A DNA stretch of 64,000 nucleotides from Streptomyces camelliae (GCF_027625935.1 NZ_CP115300.1:3348001-3412000), one strand, 5' to 3'. Shown: positions 51,780 to 63,007, counted from the stretch's first letter. Notes: generated by a model not told the origin, from the letters alone. Numbers and translations: made by a program.

Positions 51780-52010
51780 CTCAACACGCTGGACTTGGCA
51801 GAGAAGCGCTGCGGGACGGCATCGCCGACGGCTCCTTCAACCCGGACCTGGACCCCCGGGCCACTGCCTACGCCCTGTGGGCCGCCATGAACGGCATCCT
51901 CGCCCTGAGCCGGCGAGCCGACCGACTCCGCGTCGCGCCCGAGGACATGGGCCCGTACTCGACACCATCGTCACCGTGCTCACCCGCGGCCTCGACTCAA
52001 GAAACCGACC
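51780..52010 (+). pseudogene. C-terminal remnant of a TetR-family regulator, frameshifted
   Basis: The segment EALRDGIADGSFNPDLDPRA, then TAYALWAAMNGILALSRRAD and RLRVAPEDMG, matches the ligand-domain end of a TetR regulator. The pattern then continues one base over (VLDTIVTVLTRGLDSRN), so a frameshift lies near 51955. The DNA-binding domain is absent. It lies between the Lrp gene and a broken TPR gene. Confidence 0.65.
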
Positions 52011-52052
52011 ACTCTGTTCACCTGTACAGACCCGCGCAGCAGAGGAACGACC

Positions 52053-52496
52053 GTGCAACTGCCCGAGGGCGTCTTCGCCGAGATCAAGGAGCTGTGCCAG
52101 GAAGGCGATGCCCTGACCGGCATGGGAGAGTTCGACGAGGCCGAGCCGCGCTAAGCGCAGGCCCTACGGCTGCTTCCGGGTGGTCCGCGTGCCTGGGCCG
52201 CTTCGACCTGGATCCATGTGGCGATCGGCGACGCGCGCTGGCGCCATCGGAGCTTCGCCGAGGCGTACGCGTCCTTCCGCGACGCCGTCGAGTGCCCCGA
52301 GGGACTCGGCAACCCGTACATTCACCTGCGCCTGGGCCAGACCGCCTTCGAGCTCGGCCACCACGACCAGGCCGCGGACGAACTGATGCGCGCCTACATG
52401 GGAGGCGGCCCCGGCATCTTCGACGAGGACGACCCCAAGTACCTCGCCTTCCTGCGGACCCGCGCAGACCTCGGCCCCGGCACACGCTCACGGTGA
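52053..52496 (+). pseudogene. TPR protein gene with an in-frame stop
   Basis: From a GTG at 52053 the frame reads VQLPEGVFAEIKELCQEGDA and hits TAA at 52152, then continues in the same frame (GNPYIHLRLGQTAFELGHHD, FDEDDPKYLAFLRTRADL) to a TGA at 52494. Without the TAA it would be a typical ~147-residue Streptomyces tetratricopeptide protein. A single substitution explains the defect; both parts keep good sequence. It suggests recent decay or a sequencing error. Confidence 0.7.
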
Positions 52497-52779
52497 GACG
52501 TTCCGCGCCCGCGCCCGCCCTGCGACTCGCCACCGACATGCTGACGGCCCTGCTGCTGCCTGCCGCGCGTACGGTCTTCACGACCCTCGCGGAGGGGTCC
52601 GGTGACGCGGGGTACTGCGGATACGCCCTGTACTCCGATGCCGACGCGAGGACGGTCTGCTGCGCGGTCAACACACGCAGCCACCTGGCTCGCAGCCCGC
52701 TCTCTGGCCCGAGCCGCCCTCGCCGGCACCGGCCGAGGTCCCACCACGGCGTTGGCCTACCTGCGCCACCAGGTCACCG
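52497..52779 (+). other. Possible DUF4303-like fragment
   Basis: A frame near 52530-52690 reads TVFTTLAEGSGDAGYCGYAL and then YSDADARTVCCAVNT, loosely like the start of DUF4303 proteins. It soon merges into unrelated sequence before the integrase remnant. The support is weak; no functional gene is claimed. Confidence 0.3.
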
Positions 52780-53077
52780 CGTCTACACCCACTTCATGGA
52801 CGGTGCATGGCGGCCCGCATGCCAGAAGGCCGGCATACCGAAGGGCACCGATCCCCATGCCCTCCGGCACCACTACGCCAGCCCGCTGATCAAGAACGGC
52901 GAGTCGGTGAAGACCGTCTCCGAGCGGCTCGGTCATACCGATGCCGCGATGACGCTGAACATCCACACCCACCTCTGGCCCGACTCCGAGGAGCGGACCC
53001 GCGCCGCCGTGGACCGCGCCTACGGCGCCGACCACGACGCGGACCAGGGTGACATCCCGACCGCCGAAGCGGCGTAA
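52780..53077 (+). pseudogene. C-terminal remnant of a phage-type tyrosine integrase
   Basis: The frame has the conserved DPHALRHHYASPLIKNGESV (HxLR...H box), VSERLGHTD and NIHTHLWPDSEERTRAAVDR. In active enzymes the position in T-Y-S-H-L-W carries the nucleophilic tyrosine; here it is H (NIHTHLW), so it is dead. The N-terminal and most of the catalytic domain are missing. It marks the end of the second island, about 110 bases before ychF. Confidence 0.75.
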
Positions 53078-53184
53078 CGACGCCGGTCGCGTCGGCCGGA
53101 GTTGGCAGTCCTGCGGACTCCATGCGGACCGCAAAGGCCGCCCAACCCACTCCGCCGCAGGTCAGACGGCCTTCCGATGATCGC

Positions 53185-54273
<1,089 letters not shown>

Positions 54274-54466
54274 GTTGCGACTTCCCGTAGTGAGTGGGCG
54301 ATGAGTGGGCCGGAGGTGCCAGGGGCCAGAGACTGACACTGGCCGATCCCCCAGTTTACGGCGTCCACGGCGACGGCCTCGCGGGAGCTTCGAACGCCCG
54401 GCCAAGCTCTTTTCACCGGCGTGTCTGATGGGCGATTCGGCACATAAACAGACCTAAGTTGGTCCA

Positions 54467-55009
54467 GTGGAGCAACACAGAACGCGACCCCCGAACGACG
54501 GACCGCGACGCGGCATGCCACCGCCCGCGCAGCTGCCCCCGCAGGCCCGCCGCCGGCCGGCGTCAGGGGCAGATCCGCGGCAGGTACGGCAGGTACGGGT
54601 CGCCCGGCCGGCGCCGCCCGCGGGGCGGCTGCCGGGCCCCCGGCTCACCGGGCTCGGCAGCGGGCTCTTCTGCATCGTCGTGATGTTCCTGCTCGGCTGC
54701 CTGGACCAGCTGCTGTTCGGTGCGTCCATGCCGGTGTACGGCGTGCTGTTCGTGCCGGTGTGCGTCCTGACCGCACTATGGGTGCGTGACAGTGACCTGC
54801 TGACCGCCCCCGTGATCCTGCCGATCGCGTTCGCCCTCGGGCTGCTCCCCGTCGCCGACGGCAAGGCGGGGCTGCTCTCCCGCCTGATGGGCGTGTTCAC
54901 CGGGCTCGCCACGCAGGCCGGCTGGCTGTACGGCGGGACGCTCGTCGCCTGCGTGATCGTGCTCGTCCGGCGGGTGCGGTGGGTACGGCGGCGCCGGCGC
55001 CGTACCTGA
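54467..55009 (+). CDS. DUF6542-type membrane protein
   Basis: This 180-residue protein has a basic, proline-rich N-terminus (about 65 residues), four hydrophobic helices (LFCIVVMFLLGCLDQLLFGA, VYGVLFVPVCVLTALWVRDS, LLTAPVILPIAFALGLLPVA, GWLYGGTLVACVIVLVRRVR) and an arginine-rich tail. The layout fits the DUF6542 family of actinobacterial membrane proteins of unknown role. GTG start. It is divergent from ychF and followed by the repeat at 55011-55105. Confidence 0.78.
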   Translation: MEQHRTRPPNDGPRRGMPPPAQLPPQARRRPASGADPRQVRQVRVARPAPPAGRLPGPRLTGLGSGLFCIVVMFLLGCLDQLLFGASMPVYGVLFVPVCVLTALWVRDSDLLTAPVILPIAFALGLLPVADGKAGLLSRLMGVFTGLATQAGWLYGGTLVACVIVLVRRVRWVRRRRRRT

Positions 55010-55010
55010 A

Positions 55011-55105
55011 CGCCGTACCGGTACCCGCCGTACCGGTACCCGCCGTCCCGGATACCCGCGCCGTACCCGGTACCCGCGCCGTACCCGGTACCCGGCGCTT
55101 CTCCT
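55011..55105. repeat. Degenerate tandem repeat rich in GGTACC
   Basis: Short units like GCCGTACCGGTACCC repeat with variation (CCGTACCGGTACCCGCC, GTACCCGCGCCGTACCCG) between two convergent genes. GGTACC occurs several times. The region could form hairpins and stop transcription from both sides. Confidence 0.7.
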
Positions 55106-55856
55106 ACCGGTGCTGCTGCTCGGCCGCTCTCATCGCCGCGCCCACGATCCCCGCGTTGTTCTGCAGCTGCGCGGGGACGATCTCGGCTCTGACGCCCTGG
55201 ATGAGGTGCAGGAACTTGTCCGCCTTGCGGCTGACCCCGCCGCCGATGATGAACAGCTCGGGCGAGAAGAGCATCTCCACGTGCGCCAGGTACTTCTGGA
55301 CGCGGTGCGCCCACTGCTCCCAGCTCAGCTCGCCGTCCTCCTTGGCCTTGCTGGAGGCGCGCTTCTCGGCGTCGTGGCCGTTGAGCTCCAGGTGGCCCAG
55401 CTCCGTGTTCGGCACGAGGACGCCGTCGACGAAGACGGCGCTGCCGATGCCGGTGCCGAAGGTGAGCAGGATGACCGTGCCCGTCCGGTCGCGGCCGGCG
55501 CCGAAGCGCATCTCGGCGACGCCCGCGGCGTCCGCGTCGTTGACCACCGTCACCGGCAGCCCGCCGAGCCGGCCGCCGAACAGCGCGCCCGCGTCCGTGT
55601 CGATCCAGCTCTTGTCGACGTTCGCCGCCGTGCGGACCATGGCGCCGCCCGTGATCACTCCGGGGAAGGTCAGGCCGACCGGGCCCGTCCAGCCGAAATG
55701 GTCCACGACCTGCTTGACCCCGTCGGCCACGCCGTCCGGTGTCGCCGGGTGCGGGGTGAGCACCTTGCAGCGCTCCTGGGCCAGGTCGCCCTTGTCCAGG
55801 TCCACAGGGGCGCCCTTGATCCCTGATCCGCCGATGTCCACGCCGAAGATCTGCAT
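55104..55856 (-). CDS. ppgK: Polyphosphate glucokinase
   Basis: This 250-residue ROK-type kinase starts MQIFGVDIGGSGIKGAPVDL and has TGTVILLTFGTGIGSAVFVD and the polyphosphate-glucokinase-type segment PNTELGHLELNGHDAEKRAS. An ATP/polyP site follows near LFIIGGGVSRKADKFL. It phosphorylates glucose using polyphosphate (and usually ATP) in the cytoplasm. The length is normal and the ATG start is clear. It lies upstream of the repeat at 55011-55105; ispH is on the same strand behind it. Confidence 0.93.
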   Translation of the reverse strand: MQIFGVDIGGSGIKGAPVDLDKGDLAQERCKVLTPHPATPDGVADGVKQVVDHFGWTGPVGLTFPGVITGGAMVRTAANVDKSWIDTDAGALFGGRLGGLPVTVVNDADAAGVAEMRFGAGRDRTGTVILLTFGTGIGSAVFVDGVLVPNTELGHLELNGHDAEKRASSKAKEDGELSWEQWAHRVQKYLAHVEMLFSPELFIIGGGVSRKADKFLHLIQGVRAEIVPAQLQNNAGIVGAAMRAAEQQHR

Positions 55857-55885
55857 GGCACCACGTTACGACGGACCACTGACAG

Positions 55886-56893
55886 TCACGCCTCGGCGGC
55901 ACCGCTCCCGCCGCGCTCGGCGACCAGCGTGGCCGCCTCTTCGCGCAGGTCACGGCGGAGTTCCTTGGGCAGCGAGAAGGTGATGGACTCCTCGGCCGCC
56001 CTGACCAGCTCCACGTCGCCGTAGCCCCGCTCGGCGAGCCACTGAAGGACCTGCTCGACCAGGACCTCGGGGACGGAGGCACCGGAGGTGACGCCGACGG
56101 TCGTCACGCCCTGGAGCCAGGCCTCGTCGATCTCGTCGGCGAAGTCCACCAGGTAGGCCTCGCGGGCTCCGGCCAGCTTGGCGACCTCGACCAGCCGCTT
56201 GGAGTTGGAGGAGTTGCGCGAGCCGACGACGACGACCAGCTCGGCCTCGGCGCCCATCTGCTTCACGGCGAGCTGCCGGTTCTGCGTGGCGTAGCAGATG
56301 TCGTCGCTGGGCGGGGAGACCAGCCCGGGGAACTTCGTCTTCAGGGCGTCGACGGTCTCCATCGTCTCGTCGACGGAGAGGGTGGTCTGGGACAGCCAGA
56401 CGACCTTCGACGGGTCGCGGACCTCGACCTTGGCGACGTCGCCCGGGCCGTCGACGAGCTGGATGTGGTCGGGGGCCTCGCCGGAGGTGCCGATGACCTC
56501 CTCATGGCCCTCGTGCCCGATCAGGAGGATGTCGTAGTCCTCCTTGGCGTAGCGGACGGCCTCCTTGTGGACCTTGGTGACCAGGGGGCAGGTGGCGTCG
56601 ATGGTGGCGAGCCGGCCCCGCGCGGCCTCCTCGTGCACGACCGGGGCGACGCCGTGCGCCGAGAACATCACGATGTTGCCGGGCGGCACCTCCTCCGTCC
56701 GCTCGACGAAGATCGCGCCCTTCTTCTCCAGGGTCTGCACGACGTACTTGTTGTGGACGATCTCGTGCCGGACATAGATCGGGGCCCCGTACTGTTCGAG
56801 GGCCTTCTCGACGGCGATCACGGCGCGGTCCACACCCGCGCAGTAGCCACGAGGGGCGGCGAGCAGGACACGGCGGCCAGTCGAAGAGGTCAT
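55886..56893 (-). CDS. ispH: 4-hydroxy-3-methylbut-2-enyl diphosphate reductase
   Basis: This 335-residue [4Fe-4S] enzyme completes the MEP isoprenoid pathway. The cluster cysteines are in [12 protein letters not shown] (residue about 18), [11 protein letters not shown] (about 105) and [11 protein letters not shown] (about 200). HHxG-like and SGASVPE segments near 275 complete the site. I start at the ATG at 56893 ([11 protein letters not shown]); a nearby in-frame ATG upstream (MGHMTSS) is less likely. It lies 30 bases before ppgK on the same strand; the APC permease diverges. Confidence 0.95.
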   Translation of the reverse strand: MTSSTGRRVLLAAPRGYCAGVDRAVIAVEKALEQYGAPIYVRHEIVHNKYVVQTLEKKGAIFVERTEEVPPGNIVMFSAHGVAPVVHEEAARGRLATIDATCPLVTKVHKEAVRYAKEDYDILLIGHEGHEEVIGTSGEAPDHIQLVDGPGDVAKVEVRDPSKVVWLSQTTLSVDETMETVDALKTKFPGLVSPPSDDICYATQNRQLAVKQMGAEAELVVVVGSRNSSNSKRLVEVAKLAGAREAYLVDFADEIDEAWLQGVTTVGVTSGASVPEVLVEQVLQWLAERGYGDVELVRAAEESITFSLPKELRRDLREEAATLVAERGGSGAAEA

Positions 56894-56958
56894 GTGCCCC
56901 ATCGTAAAGCCCGTGTCCGACCGCGTTCGGACGCGTGGTGCGGGGAAGACTGGTCGCC

Positions 56959-58344
56959 ATGTCCGACACCGGTACGGCGGCTTCCACGACCGGCGCACAG
57001 CACCGGCTGCGGCGCAGCCTGGGCTCCAGGGACCTGGTGGTCTACGGGCTGCTGTTCATCGCCCCGATGGCGCCGGTGGGGGTGTTCGGCACGCTGGACG
57101 CCCGGTCGCACGGCGCGGTGGCGCTGGTGTACGTGGTGGCGACGGTCGCCATGGGATTCACCGCATTCAGCTACGCGCAGATGGTGCGGGTCGTACCGCA
57201 GGCGGGGTCGGTGTTCGCCTACGCGCGCGTGGGGCTCGGCAGAGGGGCTGGGTTCATCGCGGGCTGGATGGCGATGCTGGACTACGTCCTCATCCCGGCC
57301 GTCGCCTATCTCTTCTCCGGCATCGCGATGAACGCGCTGGTGCCCCAGGTGTCCCGGTGGGTGTGGACGATGCTCGCGGTGGTGATCACGACGCTGCTGA
57401 ACCTGTGGGGCGTGCGCGCCGCCGCGCGCGTGGGCTTTCTCGTGCTGGCGATGGAGATCGTCGTCCTGGTGGTGTTCGTGACGGCGGCGATCGTGGTCCT
57501 GGCGCGGGACGGGGCGACACGGCCACCCCTGTCCCCCCTGACGGGCGACGGCACGCAGGGCGGGTTCGCGCTGTCCGGGGTGATCGGCGCGGTGTCGGTG
57601 GCCGTGCTGTCGTACCTGGGCTTCGACGCGATCGCGGCCTTCGCCGAGGAGGTCACCGGGGGCTCGGCCGAGGTGGCGCGGGCGCTGCTGTTCTGCCTGG
57701 CGCTGGCCGGTGTGCTGTTCGTGGCGCAGACGTACCTGGTCGCCCTGCTGGAGCCGGCGACGTCCGCGCAGCTGGCCGCCGATCCGGCCCGGCAGGGGCC
57801 GGCCTTCTACGACGCCGTCGACGTCTCGGTGGGGCGCCGGCTGCACGACCTGGTGGCCGCGAGCAAGGCGATCGGCGCGGCGTTCGCGGCGCTGGCGGGG
57901 CAGGCCGCGGCGGGACGGCTGCTGTTCGCGATGGGACGCGACCGACGGCTCCCGCGCGCGTTGTCGCGCACGGACGCGGGCGTACCGCGGGTCGCCCTGC
58001 TGTGCGCCGCGGTGATCACGCTCCTCGCGGCGGGGTGGGCGGCACGGCGCGACGACGGGCTGGACAAGCTGGTCTCCGTGGTCGACATCGGCGCCCTGAC
58101 GGCCTTCACCCTGCTGCACGCGAGCGTGGTGGGCTGTTTCGCGGTACGGCGGCGCGGGGACGGGCGGCGGCCGAGCTGGTGGCGGCATGTGCTGGCGCCG
58201 GTGCTCGGGGCGGCGATCACGGTGGCGGTGATCGTGGCGGCGAGCGGGGTGGCGCAGGTGGTGGGGGCGGTGTGGCTGGCGATCGGGGTGCTGGTGCTGG
58301 TGGGGCAGCGGGGGCGGACGGGGGTCGCCGAGGAGTTGCCGTAG
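56959..58344 (+). CDS. APC-family amino acid permease
   Basis: This protein of about 461 residues has roughly twelve hydrophobic segments ([80 protein letters not shown]). It has the APC signature region near [12 protein letters not shown]. It would import or exchange an amino acid or amine; the substrate cannot be told from the sequence. I use the ATG at 56959 (MSDTGTAAS) rather than the earlier frame start. It diverges from ispH and is followed within 40 bases by xseA. Confidence 0.88.
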   Translation: MSDTGTAASTTGAQHRLRRSLGSRDLVVYGLLFIAPMAPVGVFGTLDARSHGAVALVYVVATVAMGFTAFSYAQMVRVVPQAGSVFAYARVGLGRGAGFIAGWMAMLDYVLIPAVAYLFSGIAMNALVPQVSRWVWTMLAVVITTLLNLWGVRAAARVGFLVLAMEIVVLVVFVTAAIVVLARDGATRPPLSPLTGDGTQGGFALSGVIGAVSVAVLSYLGFDAIAAFAEEVTGGSAEVARALLFCLALAGVLFVAQTYLVALLEPATSAQLAADPARQGPAFYDAVDVSVGRRLHDLVAASKAIGAAFAALAGQAAAGRLLFAMGRDRRLPRALSRTDAGVPRVALLCAAVITLLAAGWAARRDDGLDKLVSVVDIGALTAFTLLHASVVGCFAVRRRGDGRRPSWWRHVLAPVLGAAITVAVIVAASGVAQVVGAVWLAIGVLVLVGQRGRTGVAEELP

Positions 58345-58379
58345 CCCCCCTGTCAGTACTCCCCGTTACTCTCGACCGC

Positions 58380-59588
58380 ATGGCTGTGAACACCTCTCCC
58401 GAAGCTCCCCTCCCCGTCGGTGAGGTCTCCCGGCTGATCGGGGGCTGGATCGACCGGCTCGGGGCGGTGTGGGTCGAGGGGCAGATCACGCAGTTGTCGC
58501 GGCGGCCCGGTGCCGGGGTCGTGTTCCTGACGTTGCGGGACCCGTCGCACGACATCTCCGTGAGCGTGACCTGTTATCGGCAGGTGTTCGACGCCGTCGC
58601 CGATGTCGTCGGCGAGGGGGCGCGGGTCGTGGTCCTGGCCAAGCCGGAGTGGTACGCCCCGCGCGGCCAGCTGTCGCTGCGGGCGGCCGAGATGAGGCCC
58701 GTCGGTGTCGGGGAGCTGCTGGCCCGGCTGGAGCAGCTGAAGAAGGCGCTCGGTGCCGAGGGGCTGTTCGCGGCGGAGCGGAAGAAGCCGCTGCCGTTCC
58801 TGCCGCAGCTGATCGGCCTGGTGTGCGGGCGGGCGTCGGCCGCGGAGCGGGACGTGCTGGAGAACGCCCGGCACCGCTGGCCCGCCGTCCGCTTCGAGGT
58901 GCGCAACGTTCCCGTGCAGGGTGTGCACGCCGTCCCGCAGGTCGTGCAGGCGGTGAAGGAGCTGGACGCGATGGACGACGTGGACGTGATCATCGTCGCC
59001 CGGGGCGGCGGCAGCGTGGAGGATCTGCTCCCGTTCTCCGACGAGCAGCTGGTACGGGCCGTGGCTCAGTGCCGTACGCCCGTCGTCTCGGCCATCGGGC
59101 ACGAACCCGACACTCCGCTGCTGGACTACGTGGCCGACCTGAGGGCCTCCACCCCCACCGACGCGGCCAAGAAGGTCGTACCGGACGTGGGCGAGGAGCT
59201 GGCGCGGGTGCGGATGCTGCGCGACCGGGCCCGGCGGTGTGTGCACGCGTATCTGGAGCGGGAGGAGCGGGGGCTGGCGCACGCGCTGGCCCGGCCGGCG
59301 ATAGAGGATCCGCACCGGATGATCGACGAGCGGGCGGACCACGTGGCCTCGCTGGTGGAGCGTTCGCGGCGCTGCCTCGGGCATCTGCTGGACCGCGCGG
59401 ACTCGGAGCTGACGCACACGCACGCGCGCGTGGTGGCCCTCTCCCCGGCGGCCACGCTGAAGCGCGGGTACGCGGTGCTGCAGAAGGCCGACGGGCACGT
59501 GGTGCGCGATCCGGAGGAGGTCGCGCAGGGCGAGGCGCTGCGGGCGCGCGTCGCCGACGGTGAATTCACAGTGAAGGTGGGCGAATGA
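58380..59588 (+). CDS. xseA: Exodeoxyribonuclease VII large subunit
   Basis: This 402-residue subunit has an N-terminal OB-fold ([20 protein letters not shown]) and the XseA catalytic domain ([60 protein letters not shown]). A helical C-terminus ([20 protein letters not shown]) follows. With XseB it degrades single-stranded DNA from both ends during repair. ATG at 58380; an upstream open frame in other sequence is not used. It overlaps xseB by four bases (ATGA). Confidence 0.95.
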   Translation: MAVNTSPEAPLPVGEVSRLIGGWIDRLGAVWVEGQITQLSRRPGAGVVFLTLRDPSHDISVSVTCYRQVFDAVADVVGEGARVVVLAKPEWYAPRGQLSLRAAEMRPVGVGELLARLEQLKKALGAEGLFAAERKKPLPFLPQLIGLVCGRASAAERDVLENARHRWPAVRFEVRNVPVQGVHAVPQVVQAVKELDAMDDVDVIIVARGGGSVEDLLPFSDEQLVRAVAQCRTPVVSAIGHEPDTPLLDYVADLRASTPTDAAKKVVPDVGEELARVRMLRDRARRCVHAYLEREERGLAHALARPAIEDPHRMIDERADHVASLVERSRRCLGHLLDRADSELTHTHARVVALSPAATLKRGYAVLQKADGHVVRDPEEVAQGEALRARVADGEFTVKVGE

Positions 59589-59809
59589 CGAGCAAGGTGG
59601 ACGAGACGCTCTCCTACGAGCAGGCGCGAGACGAGCTGATCGAGGTCGTACGGCGTCTGGAGGCGGGCGGTACGTCGCTGGAGGACTCCCTGGCGCTGTG
59701 GGAGCGCGGCGAGGAGCTGGCCAAGGTGTGCCGGCGCTGGCTGGAGGGTGCGCGGGCCCGGCTGGACGCGGCGCTCGCCGAGGAGGAGTCCGGGGAAGAG
59801 GGCGAGTAA
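59585..59809 (+). CDS. xseB: Exodeoxyribonuclease VII small subunit
   Basis: This 74-residue helical protein reads [20 protein letters not shown], then [20 protein letters not shown], with an acidic tail. It is the XseB family, which coats and controls XseA. The ATG overlaps the xseA stop, so the two are translationally coupled. Confidence 0.94.
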   Translation: MTSKVDETLSYEQARDELIEVVRRLEAGGTSLEDSLALWERGEELAKVCRRWLEGARARLDAALAEEESGEEGE

Positions 59810-59946
59810 CGGCAGCCGGGCGCTGTGAAGCGAATCACCGTACTCCAGTTTTCGTTGAAGGTTAAACCTCATCTGGCGTATGGTCGGTTTCCGTCAGCCG
59901 GTCCGGCACCTCCTGGACCGGACACGCACGCTCAGGAAGTCCACGC

Positions 59947-60537
59947 ATGTCTCTCGTTCTTGACCCGGCCGCCCAGGACCTGCTGTTCCGCGAGGCCCAC
60001 ACCGCGAACACCTTCACCGACGAGCCGGTGACCGACGAGCAGGTCCAGGCGATCTACGACCTGGTCAAGTACGGTCCCACCGCCTTCAACCAGACCCCGC
60101 TGCGCATCACCCTGGTCCGCTCCGCCGAGGCCCGCGAGCGCCTGGTGCAGCACATGGCCGAGGGCAACCAGCCCAAGACGGCCGCCGCCCCGCTGGTCGC
60201 GATCCTCTCCGCGGACAACGAGTTCCACGAGGAGCTGCCGACCCTGTTCCCGGCCTTCCCGCAGGCCAAGGAGCTCTTCTTCGCCGAGCGCCCGGCCCGC
60301 GAGAGCGCCGCCTCGCTCAACGCCGCCCTCCAGGCCGCGTACTTCATCGTCGGCGTCCGCGCCGCGGGCCTCGCCGCCGGCCCGATGACCGGCTTCGACT
60401 TCGAGGGCGTCCGCAAGGAGTTCCTGGACGACGACCACACCCCGCTGATGATCGTCAACATCGGCAAGCCGGGCGAGAACGCCTCCTACCCGCGCTCGCC
60501 GCGTCTGGCGTACGAGGACGTCATCACGACCGTCTGA
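59947..60537 (+). CDS. Nitroreductase-family malonic semialdehyde reductase (RutE-like)
   Basis: This 196-residue protein reads FTDEPVTDEQVQAIYDLVKY, GPTAFNQTPLRITLVRSAEA and GLAAGPMTGFDFEGVRKEF, characteristic of the RutE/HadB subgroup of flavin reductases. It likely reduces an aldehyde or similar substrate with NAD(P)H and bound FMN. A typical promoter pocket (AAGGTTAAACC) lies upstream at about 59859. It ends before a strong hairpin and is not obviously tied to its neighbours. Confidence 0.88.
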   Translation: MSLVLDPAAQDLLFREAHTANTFTDEPVTDEQVQAIYDLVKYGPTAFNQTPLRITLVRSAEARERLVQHMAEGNQPKTAAAPLVAILSADNEFHEELPTLFPAFPQAKELFFAERPARESAASLNAALQAAYFIVGVRAAGLAAGPMTGFDFEGVRKEFLDDDHTPLMIVNIGKPGENASYPRSPRLAYEDVITTV

Positions 60538-60550
60538 GACGCCCCCGAAC

Positions 60551-60589
60551 ATGGCACAGGCCCCCGGCAGCGCCGGGGGCCTGTGCCAT
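60551..60589 (+). terminator. Hairpin terminator after the RutE-like gene
   Basis: A perfect 18-bp stem (ATGGCACAGGCCCCCGGC paired with GCCGGGGGCCTGTGCCAT) has a 3-base loop. It lies between two convergent genes and can serve both. Confidence 0.88.
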
Positions 60590-60606
60590 ACGGTCGTACG
60601 CGCGGG

Positions 60607-61134
60607 TCACTTGGTCTTCAGTGCCGCCGCCATCTTCGCCAGGTCGTCGAAGGACGCCGTGCCCGCGACCACCGTGGTGGAGCCGTGCGTGCCGTCCAGG
60701 ACGAGGGCGGCGTAGCGGCCGCCGGTGTAGCGGGTCCAGGTGCGGCCGTCGATCGACTCCTTCTTCGCCGTCGCCGTGGCGCCCTGGCTGGCGTCGTCGA
60801 TGAAGTCGGCGGGCTTCTGCGTGGACTGCTCCAGCTGCACGTACTGCCCGTCCGGGGTCTGGAAGCCCAGGTGCCAGCGATCATTGTTCGCACCGTCGTA
60901 CCTCACCGAGGTCGCCTTCCACGCGCTCGGCAGACCCTCGGGAGCCGCGACCGGGTAGCTCGCCGCGCGGCGCGCCGTGACCAGCTCGACCTGGTAGTCG
61001 ACCCGCTTGAGGTCGGGGGCGTGATCATCGTGCGGGATCGCGAGGAAGTAGACGACCGCCGCCGCGAGACCCACCAGGACCAGGGAGAGAATCATGTCCC
61101 GGGCCGTCTTCTGCTTGCCGTTGGAACCTGCCAC
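60607..61134 (-). CDS. DUF4245 protein, membrane-anchored
   Basis: This 175-residue protein has a short cytoplasmic start, one helix (MILSLVLVGLAAAVVYFLAI, about residues 14-33) and an extracytoplasmic domain (YPVAAPEGLPSAWKATSVRY, LGFQTPDGQYVQLEQSTQKP). This is the DUF4245 family of actinobacteria, often next to glpX or fumarase genes as here. No function is established. It is divergent from glpX by 127 bases. Confidence 0.88.
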   Translation of the reverse strand: MAGSNGKQKTARDMILSLVLVGLAAAVVYFLAIPHDDHAPDLKRVDYQVELVTARRAASYPVAAPEGLPSAWKATSVRYDGANNDRWHLGFQTPDGQYVQLEQSTQKPADFIDDASQGATATAKKESIDGRTWTRYTGGRYAALVLDGTHGSTTVVAGTASFDDLAKMAAALKTK

Positions 61135-61261
61135 GCCCTCTATCGTCGCAGGTGCCCCAAGCGCTCATCCGTGGGGTCCCCTGCTCATTTTGTCTGCCTA
61201 ACGATAGAGTCGTGGCCAACACCCTCATCCGGCCGTCGTCGTATCAGAAAGGTGCGCTCCG

Positions 61262-62296
61262 ATGACCGAAAATCATCACCTCCCGTCCGAGCTCGATGTT
61301 CCCTCCGAGGCTCCCGACCGCAACCTCGCCCTGGAACTCGTCCGGGTGACCGAGGCCGCCGCCATGGCCGCGGGCCGCTGGGTGGGGCGCGGCGACAAGA
61401 ACGGCGCCGACGGTGCCGCGGTGCGCGCCATGCGGACCCTCGTCTCCACCGTGTCGATGAACGGCGTGGTCGTCATCGGCGAGGGCGAGAAGGACGAGGC
61501 CCCGATGCTCTTCAACGGGGAGCACGTGGGCGACGGCACCGGGCCCGAGGTCGACATCGCGGTCGACCCGATCGACGGTACGACGCTGACGGCCAAGGGC
61601 ATGCCGAACGCGATCGCCGTCCTCGCCGCCGCCGAGCGCGGCGCGATGTTCGACCCGTCTGCCGTGTTCTACATGGACAAGCTGGTCACCGGCCCCGAGG
61701 CCGCGGACTTCGTCGACATCGACGCGCCGGTCGCCGTGAACATCCGGCGCATCGCCAAGGCCAAGCGGTCCGCGCCGGAGGACGTCACCGTCGTCATCCT
61801 CGACCGGCCGCGGCACGAGGGCCTGATCAAGGAGGTCCGGGACGCCGGCGCGCGCATCAAGCTGATCTCCGACGGCGACGTCGCCGGCTCGGTGTACGCG
61901 CTGCGCGAGGGCACGGGCGTGGATCTGCTGCTCGGCATCGGCGGTACGCCCGAGGGCATCATCTCGGCCTGCGCCGTGAAGTGTCTGGGCGGGACGATCC
62001 AGGGCAAGCTGTGGCCGAAGGACGACGAGGAGCGTGCACGGGCCATCGACGCCGGGCACGATCTGGACCGCGTTCTGACGACGGACGACCTGGTGTCCGG
62101 GGAGAACGTGTTCTTCGTCGCGACCGGCATCACCGACGGTGAGCTGCTGCGGGGTGTGCGGTACCGGTCGGAGACCGCGCTGACCGAGTCGATCGTGATG
62201 CGGTCGAAGTCGGGGACGGTGCGGAGGATCGACTCCGAGCACCGGCTCAGCAAGCTGCGGGCGTACAGCGCGATCGACTTCGACAAGGCCAAGTAG
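61262..62296 (+). CDS. glpX: Class II fructose-1,6-bisphosphatase
   Basis: This 344-residue enzyme has the lithium-sensitive phosphatase-type motifs [20 protein letters not shown] and [20 protein letters not shown] (metal-binding DPIDGTT), then [15 protein letters not shown]. It hydrolyses fructose-1,6-bisphosphate in gluconeogenesis. The length is normal. It starts [14 protein letters not shown]. It lies upstream of a WhiB-like gene on the other strand, separated by a hairpin repeat. Confidence 0.96.
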   Translation: MTENHHLPSELDVPSEAPDRNLALELVRVTEAAAMAAGRWVGRGDKNGADGAAVRAMRTLVSTVSMNGVVVIGEGEKDEAPMLFNGEHVGDGTGPEVDIAVDPIDGTTLTAKGMPNAIAVLAAAERGAMFDPSAVFYMDKLVTGPEAADFVDIDAPVAVNIRRIAKAKRSAPEDVTVVILDRPRHEGLIKEVRDAGARIKLISDGDVAGSVYALREGTGVDLLLGIGGTPEGIISACAVKCLGGTIQGKLWPKDDEERARAIDAGHDLDRVLTTDDLVSGENVFFVATGITDGELLRGVRYRSETALTESIVMRSKSGTVRRIDSEHRLSKLRAYSAIDFDKAK

Positions 62297-62321
62297 GTCC
62301 GGGCCGAGTACGCCTGTTCAA

Positions 62322-62413
62322 AGGGGGCGCGTGGGGCGCCGGCGACTGCGGGTGGTTCGTGGTTGCTCGCGCCCACGCGGCGCAGCCGCACATCGATACA
62401 GCCCCGCGCCCCT
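62322..62413. repeat. Long imperfect inverted repeat between convergent genes
   Basis: AGGGGGCGCG near 62322 pairs with CGCGCCCCTT near 62404, with a GC-rich middle that includes TGGGGCGCCGG and GCGGCGCAGCCGC. Similar intergenic repeats with ends GGGGCGCG/CGCGCCCC are common in Streptomyces genomes. It probably ends transcription of glpX and the WhiB-like gene. Confidence 0.6.
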
Positions 62414-62455
62414 TCAGGTTGGGTTGCGCCCCCAGTGTGGAGAGGGCGCCCCTCC

Positions 62456-62833
62456 CTAACCCGCCATCCTGTTCGCCGCCGTCGTCCTCGCCGCCTTCTT
62501 CAGTTCCATCTCCCTGCGCCGGCGGCGCGCCAGGACCACGCGGCGTTCCGCTGCCGTGAGGCCGCCCCAGACGCCGTAGGGCTCGGGCTGGAGGAGAGCG
62601 TGTTCACGGCACTCGACCATCACCGGGCAGCGGGCACAGACACGCTTGGCCGCCTCCTCGCGGGACAGGCGGGCGGCGGTCGGCTCTTTCGACGGCGCGA
62701 AGAACAGGCCGGCCTCGTCGCGCCGGCACACCGCTTCGGTGTGCCAGGGTGCGTCTTGGTCCCTGTCTCGCGCTGGCACCCGCTGGGCCGGAAGGGCAGC
62801 GACCTGCAGGGACGAATGCGGCGGTTGCAGCAC
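62456..62833 (-). CDS. WhiB-like iron-sulfur regulator
   Basis: This 125-residue WhiB-family protein has four conserved cysteines (AVCRRDEAGLFFAP with one, then VCARCPVMVECREH with three) that bind [4Fe-4S]. The GVWGGLT motif is followed by a basic tail RRRRREMELKKAARTTA. Such proteins bind sigma factors and control development, redox response or antibiotic resistance. In S. coelicolor, from memory, a whiB-like gene lies next to glpX in the same place. GTG start; the N-terminal 30 residues are less conserved. Confidence 0.9.
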   Translation of the reverse strand: MLQPPHSSLQVAALPAQRVPARDRDQDAPWHTEAVCRRDEAGLFFAPSKEPTAARLSREEAAKRVCARCPVMVECREHALLQPEPYGVWGGLTAAERRVVLARRRRREMELKKAARTTAANRMAG

Positions 62834-63007
62834 GGTCTACTCCTGACGACGGCTTCGCGAGCGAGAGACGATGCAGCAAGGCCTACCCGCTGTGCGCGCG
62901 CCTATGCACTGCGTTCCCAACCGCGGGCGCGCGACGGCTCGTTCGCGCCCCCTGGCCCCCGGTGCGGGAGGACCGGCCCCTTCCGGTCAGCGGCGGATGC
63001 GCGACCG
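62834..63007. other. Gap upstream of the WhiB-like gene
   Basis: 174 bp without a gene. It should hold the WhiB-like promoter. I see no clear motif beyond GC-rich inverted segments (GCGGGCGCGCG near 62932). Confidence 0.4.
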
